DNA from: a virus
Direction: 5' to 3' (one strand)
IMG/VR virus record: IMGVR_UViG_3300000117_000159
Span: 1 to 29,369 of that record
DNA: 29,369 nucleotides
Made by a program: the position numbers and the translations under genes. The notes beneath the pieces are model-generated. The model did no database searches. It saw nothing but the letters and a program-made list of their open reading frames with translations, and had not been told where the DNA came from. Every line of letters starts with the position of its first letter. The stretch's first letter is position 1. Of the stretch, positions 1-5,240 are shown piece by piece.

Positions 1-42
1 GCTTTTTTTTAACTTTGCTTTTTTGCTGTAATTCCTAAAGAG

Positions 43-168
43 ATGAAAAGATTTAAATTTTGTTTGTTGTTTACTCGAAGAAAGAAAGCAACTAAAAACG
101 TACAAGAAACTAAACACGTGAAGATGCTGTGTTCCTGTGCTGTGGTGTCATGCGCGGCATCAGTATGA
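43..168 (+). CDS. Small basic protein, unknown
   Basis: A 41-codon reading frame starts with ATG eight bases after an AAAGAG-like purine stretch. The product begins MKRFKFCLLFTRRKKATKNV and is rich in Lys/Arg in its first half. The C-terminal half is rich in Cys, Ala and Val (CSCAVVSCAASV), so a membrane-associated or metal-binding peptide is possible. I recognise no family. The opposite strand is also open here but starts poorly. Moderate to low confidence that it is translated. Confidence 0.4.
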   Translation: MKRFKFCLLFTRRKKATKNVQETKHVKMLCSCAVVSCAASV

Positions 169-281
169 GTGTATATTAAAAGTGTTTCCAGTAACATAAC
201 CACTAATATTAAACTTTGCGCACTCATCACCAAGTTGATAACTAACTATTAATAATAGCTTAAACTACTAAAACTATAACT

Positions 282-455
282 ATGGCAAATACAATAACAG
301 GCAAACAAGAAGCCTTAAAAGACATTAAGACATACATTAACTCTACTCCATGTAGTAAGATTGCTGATAAGACGCAGTTTGAAGTGTGGGATGTATGTGT
401 ATCACATTTACGTGATAAGGAGAATACTAAGCTTAACACAGAGTTAGGCTTATAG
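282..455 (+). CDS. Small protein (57 aa), unknown
   Basis: ATG follows the leader ACTACTAAAACTATAACT, which closely resembles leaders in front of the genes at 1123, 1600, 1748 and 1922. That shared leader is the main reason to accept this gene. The product begins MANTITGKQEALKDIKTYIN and is mostly charged and probably helical, with two cysteines (CSK and VCV) and no membrane segment. It is the last gene before the long structured non-coding stretch and stops at most a few bases before its first hairpin. Function unknown. Confidence 0.6.
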   Translation: MANTITGKQEALKDIKTYINSTPCSKIADKTQFEVWDVCVSHLRDKENTKLNTELGL

Positions 456-461
456 CTTAAA

Positions 462-1099
462 TTGGCAACAGTGCCAAAAAATACTAATCCTAGTCTGGCT
501 ACGTAAAAGTCAAACAACAGAAGTGTTGTGATTAGGTAGAGCCCTTGAATTATGTGTAATAAAGGGAAATCTGTAACTAACACTTAACGTCCATCGGTTA
601 AACGGTACAGGGAGGGTAATCAGTCCTCCTATTATATATACAAGTTTCAAAAACCCAAAGAAAGAGGTGAGAAACAAGTGTCGGTATATATTCTTATAAC
701 AAACGGCTATTAAACAAGAGTAAGTATCTCAAAGGAATATAAGAATAGTGGGTGGCAATCCTCTACCTTGAGTATTTACTCTTGTTATGTTTTAGCATTA
801 GTTTGGTAACACCTATAAATAATATTAGGTTGAGGTTCGATTCCTTGTTTTGCTACTAGGGGAGGCAGTGCTAACTGCGTAAATAAGGAAAAGGATATAA
901 GGTGAAACTTATAGACTATAAATGCAACTGAGTTGCTACCATTAGCCATACTGTTATGAACAGACATTAACAGCCTGAGATTTATTAAGAATAGACAGTC
1001 CCCAAGAAATGTTCTACTTAATATAAACTGTATTCTTACTTCAAATAAGACAATGCAGAGTTCTCTATAAATACGTAGGTTAAACGTATTTACTTTTTT
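462..1099 (+). ncRNA. Large structured RNA candidate (~640 nt) with two pseudoknots
   Basis: No convincing gene lies in this 667-base gap, but helices are dense. Hairpins: 462-467/472-477 (6 bp, tetraloop ACAG), 514-519/524-529 enclosed by 484-489/530-535, 542-546/562-566, 865-869/874-878, 896-901/908-913, 924-928/932-936 and 951-955/959-963. A branched domain is closed by 580-585/676-681 and contains 609-615/625-630 and 644-648/671-675. An arm of about 21 bp (713-735/766-786) carries loop bases 738-747, which pair perfectly over 10 bp with 689-698: a pseudoknot. An 11-bp helix 986-998/1028-1038 has loop bases 999-1003 that can pair with 859-863: a second pseudoknot. The element ends at an intrinsic terminator. 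It recalls large phage RNAs such as GOLLD or ROOL in size and style, but I cannot align it to either. The exact 5' end is unknown. Confidence 0.7.
1068..1099 (+). terminator. Intrinsic terminator of the structured RNA
   Basis: A 9-bp stem (1068-1076 with 1084-1092, TAAATACGT/ACGTATTTA) has a 7-base loop and is followed by C and six T. It sits between the structured RNA and the start of the gene at 1123, so it probably defines the RNA 3' end. Confidence 0.8.
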
Positions 1100-1122
1100 A
1101 TTCACTATTAAAACTAATTATT

Positions 1123-1518
1123 ATGAAACTATATGACAAACATTTCAGTGACTATGGGGTTATTAACTCTAAGTTAGCTATGAAGTATGTAGACCAGAGA
1201 GGTGGTGGATATAAAAGAATATTCTTTATATTTACAAAGGTTAGTGCTAAGAGAAATTTAACTCCTAATTTTAGGGAGAATAATATATCTAAGTTATCTA
1301 ACTCACGGTGTAAGGTTATACTAGTCAACAACAAAGCTCTAATGGACTTTAATCATGAGTATGCTCACGCATTCAATAAGGTAAGGGAATTAGTCTTTGA
1401 TGGTAAGCTAGGGCAAGGTTTTGAAACAAGGAGCAAAGAAGGGCATTTACGCTCTTGTGGTTCTTATTTCCATTGTCTTAGTAATACGGAGACTAGTGTT
1501 ACGCCTAGGTTAAAATGA
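1123..1518 (+). CDS. Hypothetical protein (131 aa)
   Basis: ATG follows ATTAAAACTAATT, the leader type shared with neighbouring small genes. The product is basic and begins MKLYDKHFSDYGVINSKLAM. A central stretch (about 33-66) is rich in Lys/Arg/Asn. Residues 77-85 read FNHEYAHAF, whose HEYAH superficially resembles a metalloprotease HExxH motif (HEYAH fits H-E-x-x-H). The C-terminal third is less regular, has two Cys and contains RSKEGHLRSCGS. It follows the RNA terminator and may have its own promoter. Function unknown; I would not call it a protease on five residues alone. Confidence 0.55.
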   Translation: MKLYDKHFSDYGVINSKLAMKYVDQRGGGYKRIFFIFTKVSAKRNLTPNFRENNISKLSNSRCKVILVNNKALMDFNHEYAHAFNKVRELVFDGKLGQGFETRSKEGHLRSCGSYFHCLSNTETSVTPRLK

Positions 1519-1599
1519 GTATAAAGACTCAGAGCAGCTATGCTTGGTAACAGAAAATAGTATCATTTATTGTAAAACTAACTATTTAATATTGTAATT

Positions 1600-1716
1600 A
1601 TGAAAAATAAAATCATATTAATAACGGGACTATTGAGCGTATTGGCTTTTACGTCTTGTAGCACCACACAGTCAACCTCTAAAGCAGAGTGTGCTGTTAT
1701 GTGGGCAAATAAATAA
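1600..1716 (+). CDS. Small lipoprotein (38 aa)
   Basis: The product begins MKNKIILITGLLSVLAFTSC and has a textbook lipoprotein signal: basic start, hydrophobic core (residues 5-17) and lipobox FTSC, with Cys20 the predicted lipidated residue. The mature part would be only about 19 residues, starting CSTTQSTSKAEC. It is preceded by the recurring leader AACTATTTAAT...AATTATG. A tiny phage envelope lipoprotein could act in superinfection exclusion or lysis, but nothing in the sequence decides this. The signal is clear; the role is unknown. Confidence 0.65.
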   Translation: MKNKIILITGLLSVLAFTSCSTTQSTSKAECAVMWANK

Positions 1717-1747
1717 TTTACTAACTATTTACTAAAACTAAGAAATT

Positions 1748-1900
1748 ATGGATTTTGAAGAAGCTCAATTTATGGCTGCTATGTATAACATCAGCCCAGA
1801 ATTAACATGTCAATGTGATGAAGTTCACATATGTCAACAATGTATGGAAGATGAATCAGACCAAGCTCAAGCTGATGATTTAATCTCTCCTTATGAATAA
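1748..1900 (+). CDS. Small acidic Cys-rich protein, possible zinc knuckle
   Basis: A 50-residue acidic product begins MDFEEAQFMAAMYNISPELT. Residues 21-32 read CQCDEVHICQQC. The C-x-C ... H-x-C-x-x-C spacing would suit a small zinc-binding knuckle. The remainder is rich in Asp/Glu/Gln and ends ISPYE. The leader ACTAACTATTTACTAAAACT is nearly that of the gene before it. Zinc binding is inferred from the spacing only; the fold is unknown. Confidence 0.6.
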   Translation: MDFEEAQFMAAMYNISPELTCQCDEVHICQQCMEDESDQAQADDLISPYE

Positions 1901-1921
1901 TATTAACTAAAAACTATAACT

Positions 1922-2041
1922 ATGTTTACATTAACTTCATTATTATTTAACAGTGACGCAAAAGAAAGTATGGAAGAGAAAGCAGGTATATTACTACTAA
2001 ATGTATTTTTAGATTCATGTATTATACTATCTTTTCTATAA
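1922..2041 (+). CDS. Tiny membrane-type protein, paralogue of next gene
   Basis: A 39-residue product has a short acidic stretch (AKESMEEK) and a C-terminal hydrophobic segment, ILLLNVFLDSCIILSFL. The next gene (2070-2180) has the same architecture, including a shared LDxCxI core, so the two look like a tandem duplication. A single C-terminal membrane helix is the likely topology. It is translated from the recurring leader AACTAAAAACTATAACT. Function unknown. Confidence 0.55.
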   Translation: MFTLTSLLFNSDAKESMEEKAGILLLNVFLDSCIILSFL

Positions 2042-2069
2042 AGTAATTAACAATTAAAAACAAGCAATC

Positions 2070-2180
2070 ATGACTATATTGCAATTTGCTATTAAAGCTG
2101 AAAAAACTAAAGAAAGATTAACAATATTATTAACATGCCTCTGTTTAGATGCGTGTGTTATAATACCTCATTTATATTAA
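2070..2180 (+). CDS. Tiny membrane-type protein, paralogue of previous gene
   Basis: A 36-residue product begins MTILQFAIKAEKTKERL, followed by LTILLTCLCLDACVIIPHLY. The LDAC core and the charged-then-hydrophobic order match the gene at 1922-2041 (LDSC). The leader AACAATTAAAAACAAGCAATC is a degenerate form of the local family. It is probably a one-helix membrane peptide. Cys residues in and beside the helix are conserved between the two copies (LDSC / LDAC). Function unknown. Confidence 0.55.
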   Translation: MTILQFAIKAEKTKERLTILLTCLCLDACVIIPHLY

Positions 2181-2192
2181 AATAAAAACGCT

Positions 2193-2357
2193 ATGAAGCA
2201 CAATCAAGAAGAAAGACGAAGTGGAGCATTAAACAGACTAGAAGCTCAATTAGAAAATGGTACTAAAAGTACTAAGGCAGGAAATGTGCCTTTATCTGAT
2301 AAAGATGTAAAACGAATTAATAAAGAAATAGGAGTTCTTAAACAAAGATTAATATAA
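2193..2357 (+). CDS. Small charged coiled-coil-like protein
   Basis: A 54-residue product begins MKHNQEERRSGALNRLEAQL and ends RINKEIGVLKQRLI. It is almost all charged or polar with heptad-like Leu/Ile spacing at both ends, around a Gly/Thr/Lys-rich middle (ENGTKSTKAGN). This suggests two short helices that could pair. It starts 12 bases after the preceding stop. Function unknown. Confidence 0.55.
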   Translation: MKHNQEERRSGALNRLEAQLENGTKSTKAGNVPLSDKDVKRINKEIGVLKQRLI

Positions 2358-2414
2358 CAGTGTAATAATGTAAGTATATCAGCCCTTTGTGGTACTATTT
2401 AAATGATAACTTTA

Positions 2415-2439
2415 ACCTTCCAATGATAGTGAGGAAGGT
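2415..2439 (+). other. Intergenic hairpin, weak terminator or processing site
   Basis: ACCTTCC (2415-2421) pairs with GGAAGGT (2433-2439) across an 11-base loop. The sequence downstream is ATTATTAACTTTT, not a clean T-run, so it is at best a weak terminator. It lies in the 109-base gap between the genes at 2193 and 2467. Confidence 0.4.
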
Positions 2440-2466
2440 ATTATTAACTTTTAAATTAATTAACCA

Positions 2467-2643
2467 ATGAGAGATTCCTTTAAAGACTTAACAGATAAAG
2501 AATATGCAGAACTTGTTTGGGGAAATAATATGAAAAGTATTGCTTTTATGGGAGTAAAAGGTAAAAGAGTATATTTTATTAAAACCAAATGGTTTAAGCG
2601 TATTAAACAAGTAAATAAAACTAAATTTTTTAAATATAAATAA
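2467..2643 (+). CDS. Small basic protein (58 aa), unknown
   Basis: The product begins MRDSFKDLTDKEYAELVWGN. The N-terminal half looks like a short acidic helix. The C-terminal half is strongly basic and aromatic (VKGKRVYFIKTKWFKRIKQV), ending FFKYK. The next gene starts three bases after its stop, so the two are probably co-translated. A nucleic-acid-binding role is possible from charge only. Confidence 0.55.
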   Translation: MRDSFKDLTDKEYAELVWGNNMKSIAFMGVKGKRVYFIKTKWFKRIKQVNKTKFFKYK

Positions 2644-2646
2644 ACT

Positions 2647-3048
2647 ATGAAACAACTACTAACACTTATATTAATGCTACTAGGTAGTGTTATATACTCA
2701 CAAATAGATTTATACACTGATTATAGAGAGTTTTGTATATACAATGAAAAAACAGAAAGTTTTTCAACTTGTATAAATAAGAATGAGAATTCTATATTCA
2801 AGTTTAATAAAGATGCAACAATATTTACGCATCAAATAGATAGTCTATCACGTACTTATTATGTTAAAGATACTGACCATGATGAATCAAAAGGTGATTT
2901 TATGTATTACTGTGAAGCAAATAATATTGAATATATTGTACAAATAGACTTAGAAAATAATATAATAAGAATAATAGAAGCAAATTATGCACAAACTTCT
3001 CAGGTTTGTTTAATAAGGTATTATATATCAGAAATTGATAATTATTAG
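2647..3048 (+). CDS. Secreted or periplasmic protein (133 aa), unknown
   Basis: The start MKQLLTLILMLLGSVIYSQ is a good signal peptide with likely cleavage after about residue 18. There is no cysteine at the cleavage site, so it is not an obvious lipoprotein. The mature part is rich in Tyr, Asn and acidic residues and has an IVQIDLENNIIRIIEANY stretch suggesting beta strands. The product is short for a beta-sandwich. Its location upstream of the tmRNA gives no clue. Export is supported by sequence; function unknown. Confidence 0.65.
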   Translation: MKQLLTLILMLLGSVIYSQIDLYTDYREFCIYNEKTESFSTCINKNENSIFKFNKDATIFTHQIDSLSRTYYVKDTDHDESKGDFMYYCEANNIEYIVQIDLENNIIRIIEANYAQTSQVCLIRYYISEIDNY

Positions 3049-3050
3049 TT

Positions 3051-3188
3051 ATGAGAAAATTTACTAGAACTATAAAGATTATTTCATCTAAAAGAGGTAG
3101 GAAAATAATTTCTTATAATGTTGAAATTAATGAAAAATTGAGAAGTCAAGAGTTTGCTATGAATGTATTAAAAAGTATATTTATATAA
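3051..3188 (+). CDS. Small basic protein (45 aa), unknown
   Basis: ATG directly follows the previous stop (TAGTT ATG). The product begins MRKFTRTIKIISSKRGRKII and is basic at the N terminus with a mixed second half ending NVLKSIFI. Its stop lies 11 bases before the tmRNA 5' end, so the tmRNA may be cut out of the same transcript. No family recognised. Confidence 0.5.
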   Translation: MRKFTRTIKIISSKRGRKIISYNVEINEKLRSQEFAMNVLKSIFI

Positions 3189-3199
3189 TATTAACATAT

Positions 3200-3555
3200 G
3201 GGGGCGTTTTGGTTTTGACATGTGTAATGGATTAATAATATCAGCAGTCAGTGGTGACTTTAAACACTGTAGGTGAATTTCAATAATTGGAAATATATCA
3301 AAAAACAGCGCTGCATTTGCAGACAAAGTAGAAGCAATGGTCTTTAATATTGCACCAGTTGAGGAAGAGTTGCTTATGGCAGCATAAGAATCAACTAAAT
3401 GAGTTTCTTTATTCTCATACAAAATAAAGTGGTGGTAGCCCAACATTCATTGTTGGTCTCAGAGTTTGTTAGGCGCTCTTTAAATGCCTTACATAAGCTG
3501 TATAAATATTATTATGAAGAGCATATGGACCAGGGTTCGACTCCCTGCGCCTCCA
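3200..3555 (+). ncRNA. ssrA: Transfer-messenger RNA (tmRNA)
   Basis: tmRNA frees stalled ribosomes: it enters as alanyl-tRNA with SmpB, then templates a degradation tag. The 5' end GGGGGCG (3200-3206) pairs over all 7 bp with CGCCTCC (3548-3554); the third pair is G-U, the alanine identity element. It is followed by TTTTGGTTTTGACA, typical of tmRNA 5' ends. The T-arm CAGGG-TTCGACT-CCCTG (3531-3547) is perfect. After the tag stop, ATGAG/CTCAT (3399-3403/3414-3418) forms a stem whose loop CTTTATT (3407-3413) pairs with AATAAAG (3423-3429): a pseudoknot as expected. A hairpin follows at 3440-3444/3452-3456. Discriminator A3555 is followed by CTA, so CCA is not encoded. Length of about 356 nt is normal. 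No SmpB gene is seen here, so host SmpB is presumably used. Confidence 0.95.
3319..3387 (+). other. tmRNA tag reading frame
   Basis: The frame ending at TAA 3385-3387 encodes a tag that ends ...EEELLMAA. The terminal Ala-Ala after a hydrophobic pair is the usual protease-recognition end of tmRNA tags. The resume codon is not certain. GCA at 3319 would give 22 residues (begins ADKVEAMVFN); GCA at 3313 or GCT at 3310 would give 24 or 25. This is longer than the common 8-15 residue tags. Confidence 0.75.
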
Positions 3556-3578
3556 CTATTAACTAAATTAACTTAATT

Positions 3579-3707
3579 ATGAAAAAAATATTTAAAAATA
3601 CGTTTTTTTACTTAAAAATATTAAGATTGCGTAAAGAATTTCCAAATGATGCAGATTTTGGAGCAGAAGTAAGTCAATTAATAACTAAATATAAAACATT
3701 GTTATGA
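3579..3707 (+). CDS. Small basic protein (42 aa), unknown
   Basis: It starts 24 bases after the tmRNA, after the leader AACTAAATTAACTTAATT that matches the local leader family. The product begins MKKIFKNTFFYLKILRLRKE and is basic with an amphipathic first half. Its stop overlaps the next ATG (ATGA), so translation is probably coupled. Function unknown. Confidence 0.5.
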   Translation: MKKIFKNTFFYLKILRLRKEFPNDADFGAEVSQLITKYKTLL

Positions 3708-3847
3708 ATAATATATTAAGTGCCAATGATTGGCTTAAAAAAAATAAAAATAAGTATATAAATGGTAGTTCTGTTGCTATAGTTATGAAGCAGTATGCTA
3801 TTTATTATAATAATATGTTAAATGAACTCAATAAAAAAAATAACTAG
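3704..3847 (+). CDS. Small protein (47 aa) overlapping the radical-SAM gene
   Basis: ATGA overlap with the previous stop, and a 26-base overlap with the next gene. The product begins MNNILSANDWLKKNKNKYIN, continues with GSSVAIVMKQYAIYYNNMLN and ends KKNN. No motif recognised. Coupled translation from the previous to the radical-SAM gene is the likely arrangement. Confidence 0.5.
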   Translation: MNNILSANDWLKKNKNKYINGSSVAIVMKQYAIYYNNMLNELNKKNN

Positions 3848-4685
3848 AAAAAGTATGTTAATTAGAGAGTCTGGTAGAAGCTCTGATTATATTACTCCTA
3901 GTTTTGGATATGGATGTTTATTTAATTGTAGTTATTGTTATATGAAAAGACATTTATCTAAAGGATTAACTGTTGCTAAAAATGCAGGAGATATTTTAAC
4001 AGAAATTAATAATCATGTTTATTTTTATGCAGATGTAAAAAAACCTAATCAAACTCATAAAGAATATATTACTTATGATATATCTTGTAATGAAGATTTT
4101 GCTTTGCATTCTAAATATCATGACTGGAAATATATATTTAAATTCTTTAGAGATAATACAAAAGCTTTAGGTACTTTTGCAACTAAGACTATTCCTATAA
4201 ATTTTTTAGAGTTTAATCCAAAAAAGAAAATAAGAATAAGATTTAGTCTTATGCCTCAGAACATAGCTGATAAACTAGAACCAAACACTGCTAAAATTAT
4301 TAATAGAATAAAAGCTGTTGATGCTTTTATAGAAGCAGGATATGAGGTTCACTTAAACTTTTCACCTGTTGTTGTTTATGACGGTTGGTTAGAAGATTAT
4401 GAAATGTTATTTGAAATGTGTAATGATTATATAGAGAATAAAGAAGAAGTTTTATCTGAAGTTATATTTCTTACACATAATGAAAAGAAGCATAAAGATA
4501 ATTTAATCAATAATCTACCTGGTGAAGATTTATTATGGACACCAAAAACTCAAGAAACTAAAACATCTCAGTATGGAGGTGTAAATATAAGGTATAAACA
4601 TAATCTTAAAAAACAGTACATAAAAAAATGGACTAGTTTACATAATAAGATTATACCTTGGAATACAATTAGATATATATTTTAA
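3822..4685 (+). CDS. Radical SAM enzyme, spore photoproduct lyase-like
   Basis: The radical-SAM cluster site is C-x3-C-x2-C (Cys32, Cys36, Cys39, in YGCLFNCSYCYMKRHL), binding [4Fe-4S] and SAM. Three further stretches fit spore photoproduct lyase, which reverses the thymine dimer 5-thyminyl-5,6-dihydrothymine in spore DNA. They are YDISC (Cys89, placed like that enzyme's H-donor Cys), TFATKT (about 118-123), and HLNFSPVVVYDGWLEDYEML, typical of the C-terminal barrel of that family. At 287 aa it is shorter than Bacillus SplB (about 340). Phage genomes do carry SplB-like proteins, but nothing here suggests a spore-forming host, so the substrate may differ: another DNA photoproduct or a nucleic-acid modification. 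Family assignment is good; substrate unknown. Confidence 0.8.
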   Translation: MNSIKKITRKSMLIRESGRSSDYITPSFGYGCLFNCSYCYMKRHLSKGLTVAKNAGDILTEINNHVYFYADVKKPNQTHKEYITYDISCNEDFALHSKYHDWKYIFKFFRDNTKALGTFATKTIPINFLEFNPKKKIRIRFSLMPQNIADKLEPNTAKIINRIKAVDAFIEAGYEVHLNFSPVVVYDGWLEDYEMLFEMCNDYIENKEEVLSEVIFLTHNEKKHKDNLINNLPGEDLLWTPKTQETKTSQYGGVNIRYKHNLKKQYIKKWTSLHNKIIPWNTIRYIF

Positions 4686-4688
4686 AAC

Positions 4689-4796
4689 ATTACGGTTGGG
4701 GTTTTTGTAGTTTCATCCATTTATGAAATGTTTGCTTGATATATTTATGCGAAGATGAACTACGTCAGCATATCAAGGGGGCAGAGTAAACGTAAT
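4689..4796 (+). ncRNA. Pseudoknotted structured RNA candidate
   Basis: The 134-base gap after the radical-SAM gene contains nested and crossing helices. An outer ATTACG/CGTAAT pairs 4689-4694 with 4791-4796. A long helix GTAGTTTCATC (4707-4717) pairs with GATGAACTAC (4754-4763), with one bulged T. CTTGATAT (4735-4742) in its loop pairs perfectly with ATATCAAG (4770-4777) beyond it, making an H-type pseudoknot. A competing hairpin TTTCAT/ATGAAA (4711-4716/4723-4728) would exclude the long helix, so the RNA could switch. G-rich single strands (4698-4701, 4777-4781) lie outside the helices. It sits directly before the small gene at 4820. It could be a riboswitch-like leader or a processed small RNA; no known class matched by eye. 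Confidence 0.6.
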
Positions 4797-4819
4797 ATTA
4801 AAATTAAACCAAAACAAAG

Positions 4820-5002
4820 ATGAGTAAGATTTCATTATTAGAGTTCTATACTAAATACTTTAAAGTAAATGGCAAAGAACCTACTATAACAGATAAGGAT
4901 AAATGGTTACTTGAAAATTTAGAGAGTGGTAATATACAAAGAGTATGGACTCGTAAATATGGGTGGCAATACAAACAATTAAACCAAAACAAAGATGAGT
5001 AA
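4820..5002 (+). CDS. Small protein (60 aa), unknown
   Basis: It starts in the first copy of the 24-base repeat. The product begins MSKISLLEFYTKYFKVNGKE, continues with PTITDKDKWLLENLESGNIQ and has RVWTRKYGWQYKQ near the end. This aromatic/basic tail recalls short phage proteins of unknown role. The C terminus NQNKDE is encoded by the second repeat copy, which also holds the next start codon. Function unknown. Confidence 0.65.
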   Translation: MSKISLLEFYTKYFKVNGKEPTITDKDKWLLENLESGNIQRVWTRKYGWQYKQLNQNKDE

Positions 5003-5087
5003 AGAGGAATTAGGTAAACTTATAGTATATTTTGTAGTAATTGGATTATCTATACTATTAGGTATAGGATTGTCGGATAAATTTTAA
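4995..5087 (+). CDS. Single-pass membrane peptide (30 aa)
   Basis: ATG lies inside the second repeat copy and overlaps the preceding stop by eight bases. The product is MSKEELGKLIVYFVVIGLSI followed by LLGIGLSDKF: a short charged start and one membrane helix (about residues 9-26). Its stop overlaps the third repeat copy. The shared start element and clean helix support it as a real gene despite its size. Function unknown. Confidence 0.55.
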   Translation: MSKEELGKLIVYFVVIGLSILLGIGLSDKF

Positions 5088-5099
5088 ACCAAAACAAAG

Positions 5100-5240
5100 A
5101 TGAGTAAGGAAAAACTTGTTGGTATGATATGTAAAGAGAGGTTGCAAACTCTTGAGGAGAATCCACCCCGTTGCCCGCGCAGTAAGGGAATAAAGAAAGT
5201 CCTCACACCTTATTCATTTATTAAACCAAAACAAATATGA
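5100..5240 (+). CDS. Small Pro/Cys-containing protein (46 aa)
   Basis: It starts in the third repeat copy. The product begins MSKEKLVGMICKERLQTLEE, followed by NPPRCPRSKG. The codons for that stretch (about 5160-5190) are clearly more G+C-rich than the surroundings, which may mean recent transfer or an embedded signal. The last codons are read from the fourth repeat copy (IKPKQI), and the stop overlaps the next ATG (ATGA). Function unknown. Confidence 0.5.
   Translation: MSKEKLVGMICKERLQTLEENPPRCPRSKGIKKVLTPYSFIKPKQI

Noticed and set aside
9-233. Opposite-strand frame of 74 codons
   Set aside because: No leader, unlikely composition, overlaps the better + strand small gene at 43.
260-583. 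Opposite-strand frame of 107 codons
   Set aside because: Lies across the + strand gene at 282 and the first helices of the structured RNA; no start context.
786-855. Ordinary tRNA
   Set aside because: T-arm present, but no matching 5' acceptor, D-arm or 7-base anticodon loop found.
462-1099. Group I intron
   Set aside because: Some hairpins (such as TATAAGGTGAAACTTATA) recall group I introns, but I could not find a P3-P7-P8 core, exons or an endonuclease, and the element ends with an intrinsic terminator.
785-1105. Opposite-strand frame of 106 codons
   Set aside because: Antisense of the structured RNA and its terminator; helices on the + strand explain the region better.
3168-3446. Opposite-strand frame of 92 codons
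   Set aside because: It is antisense to the tmRNA and its tag.
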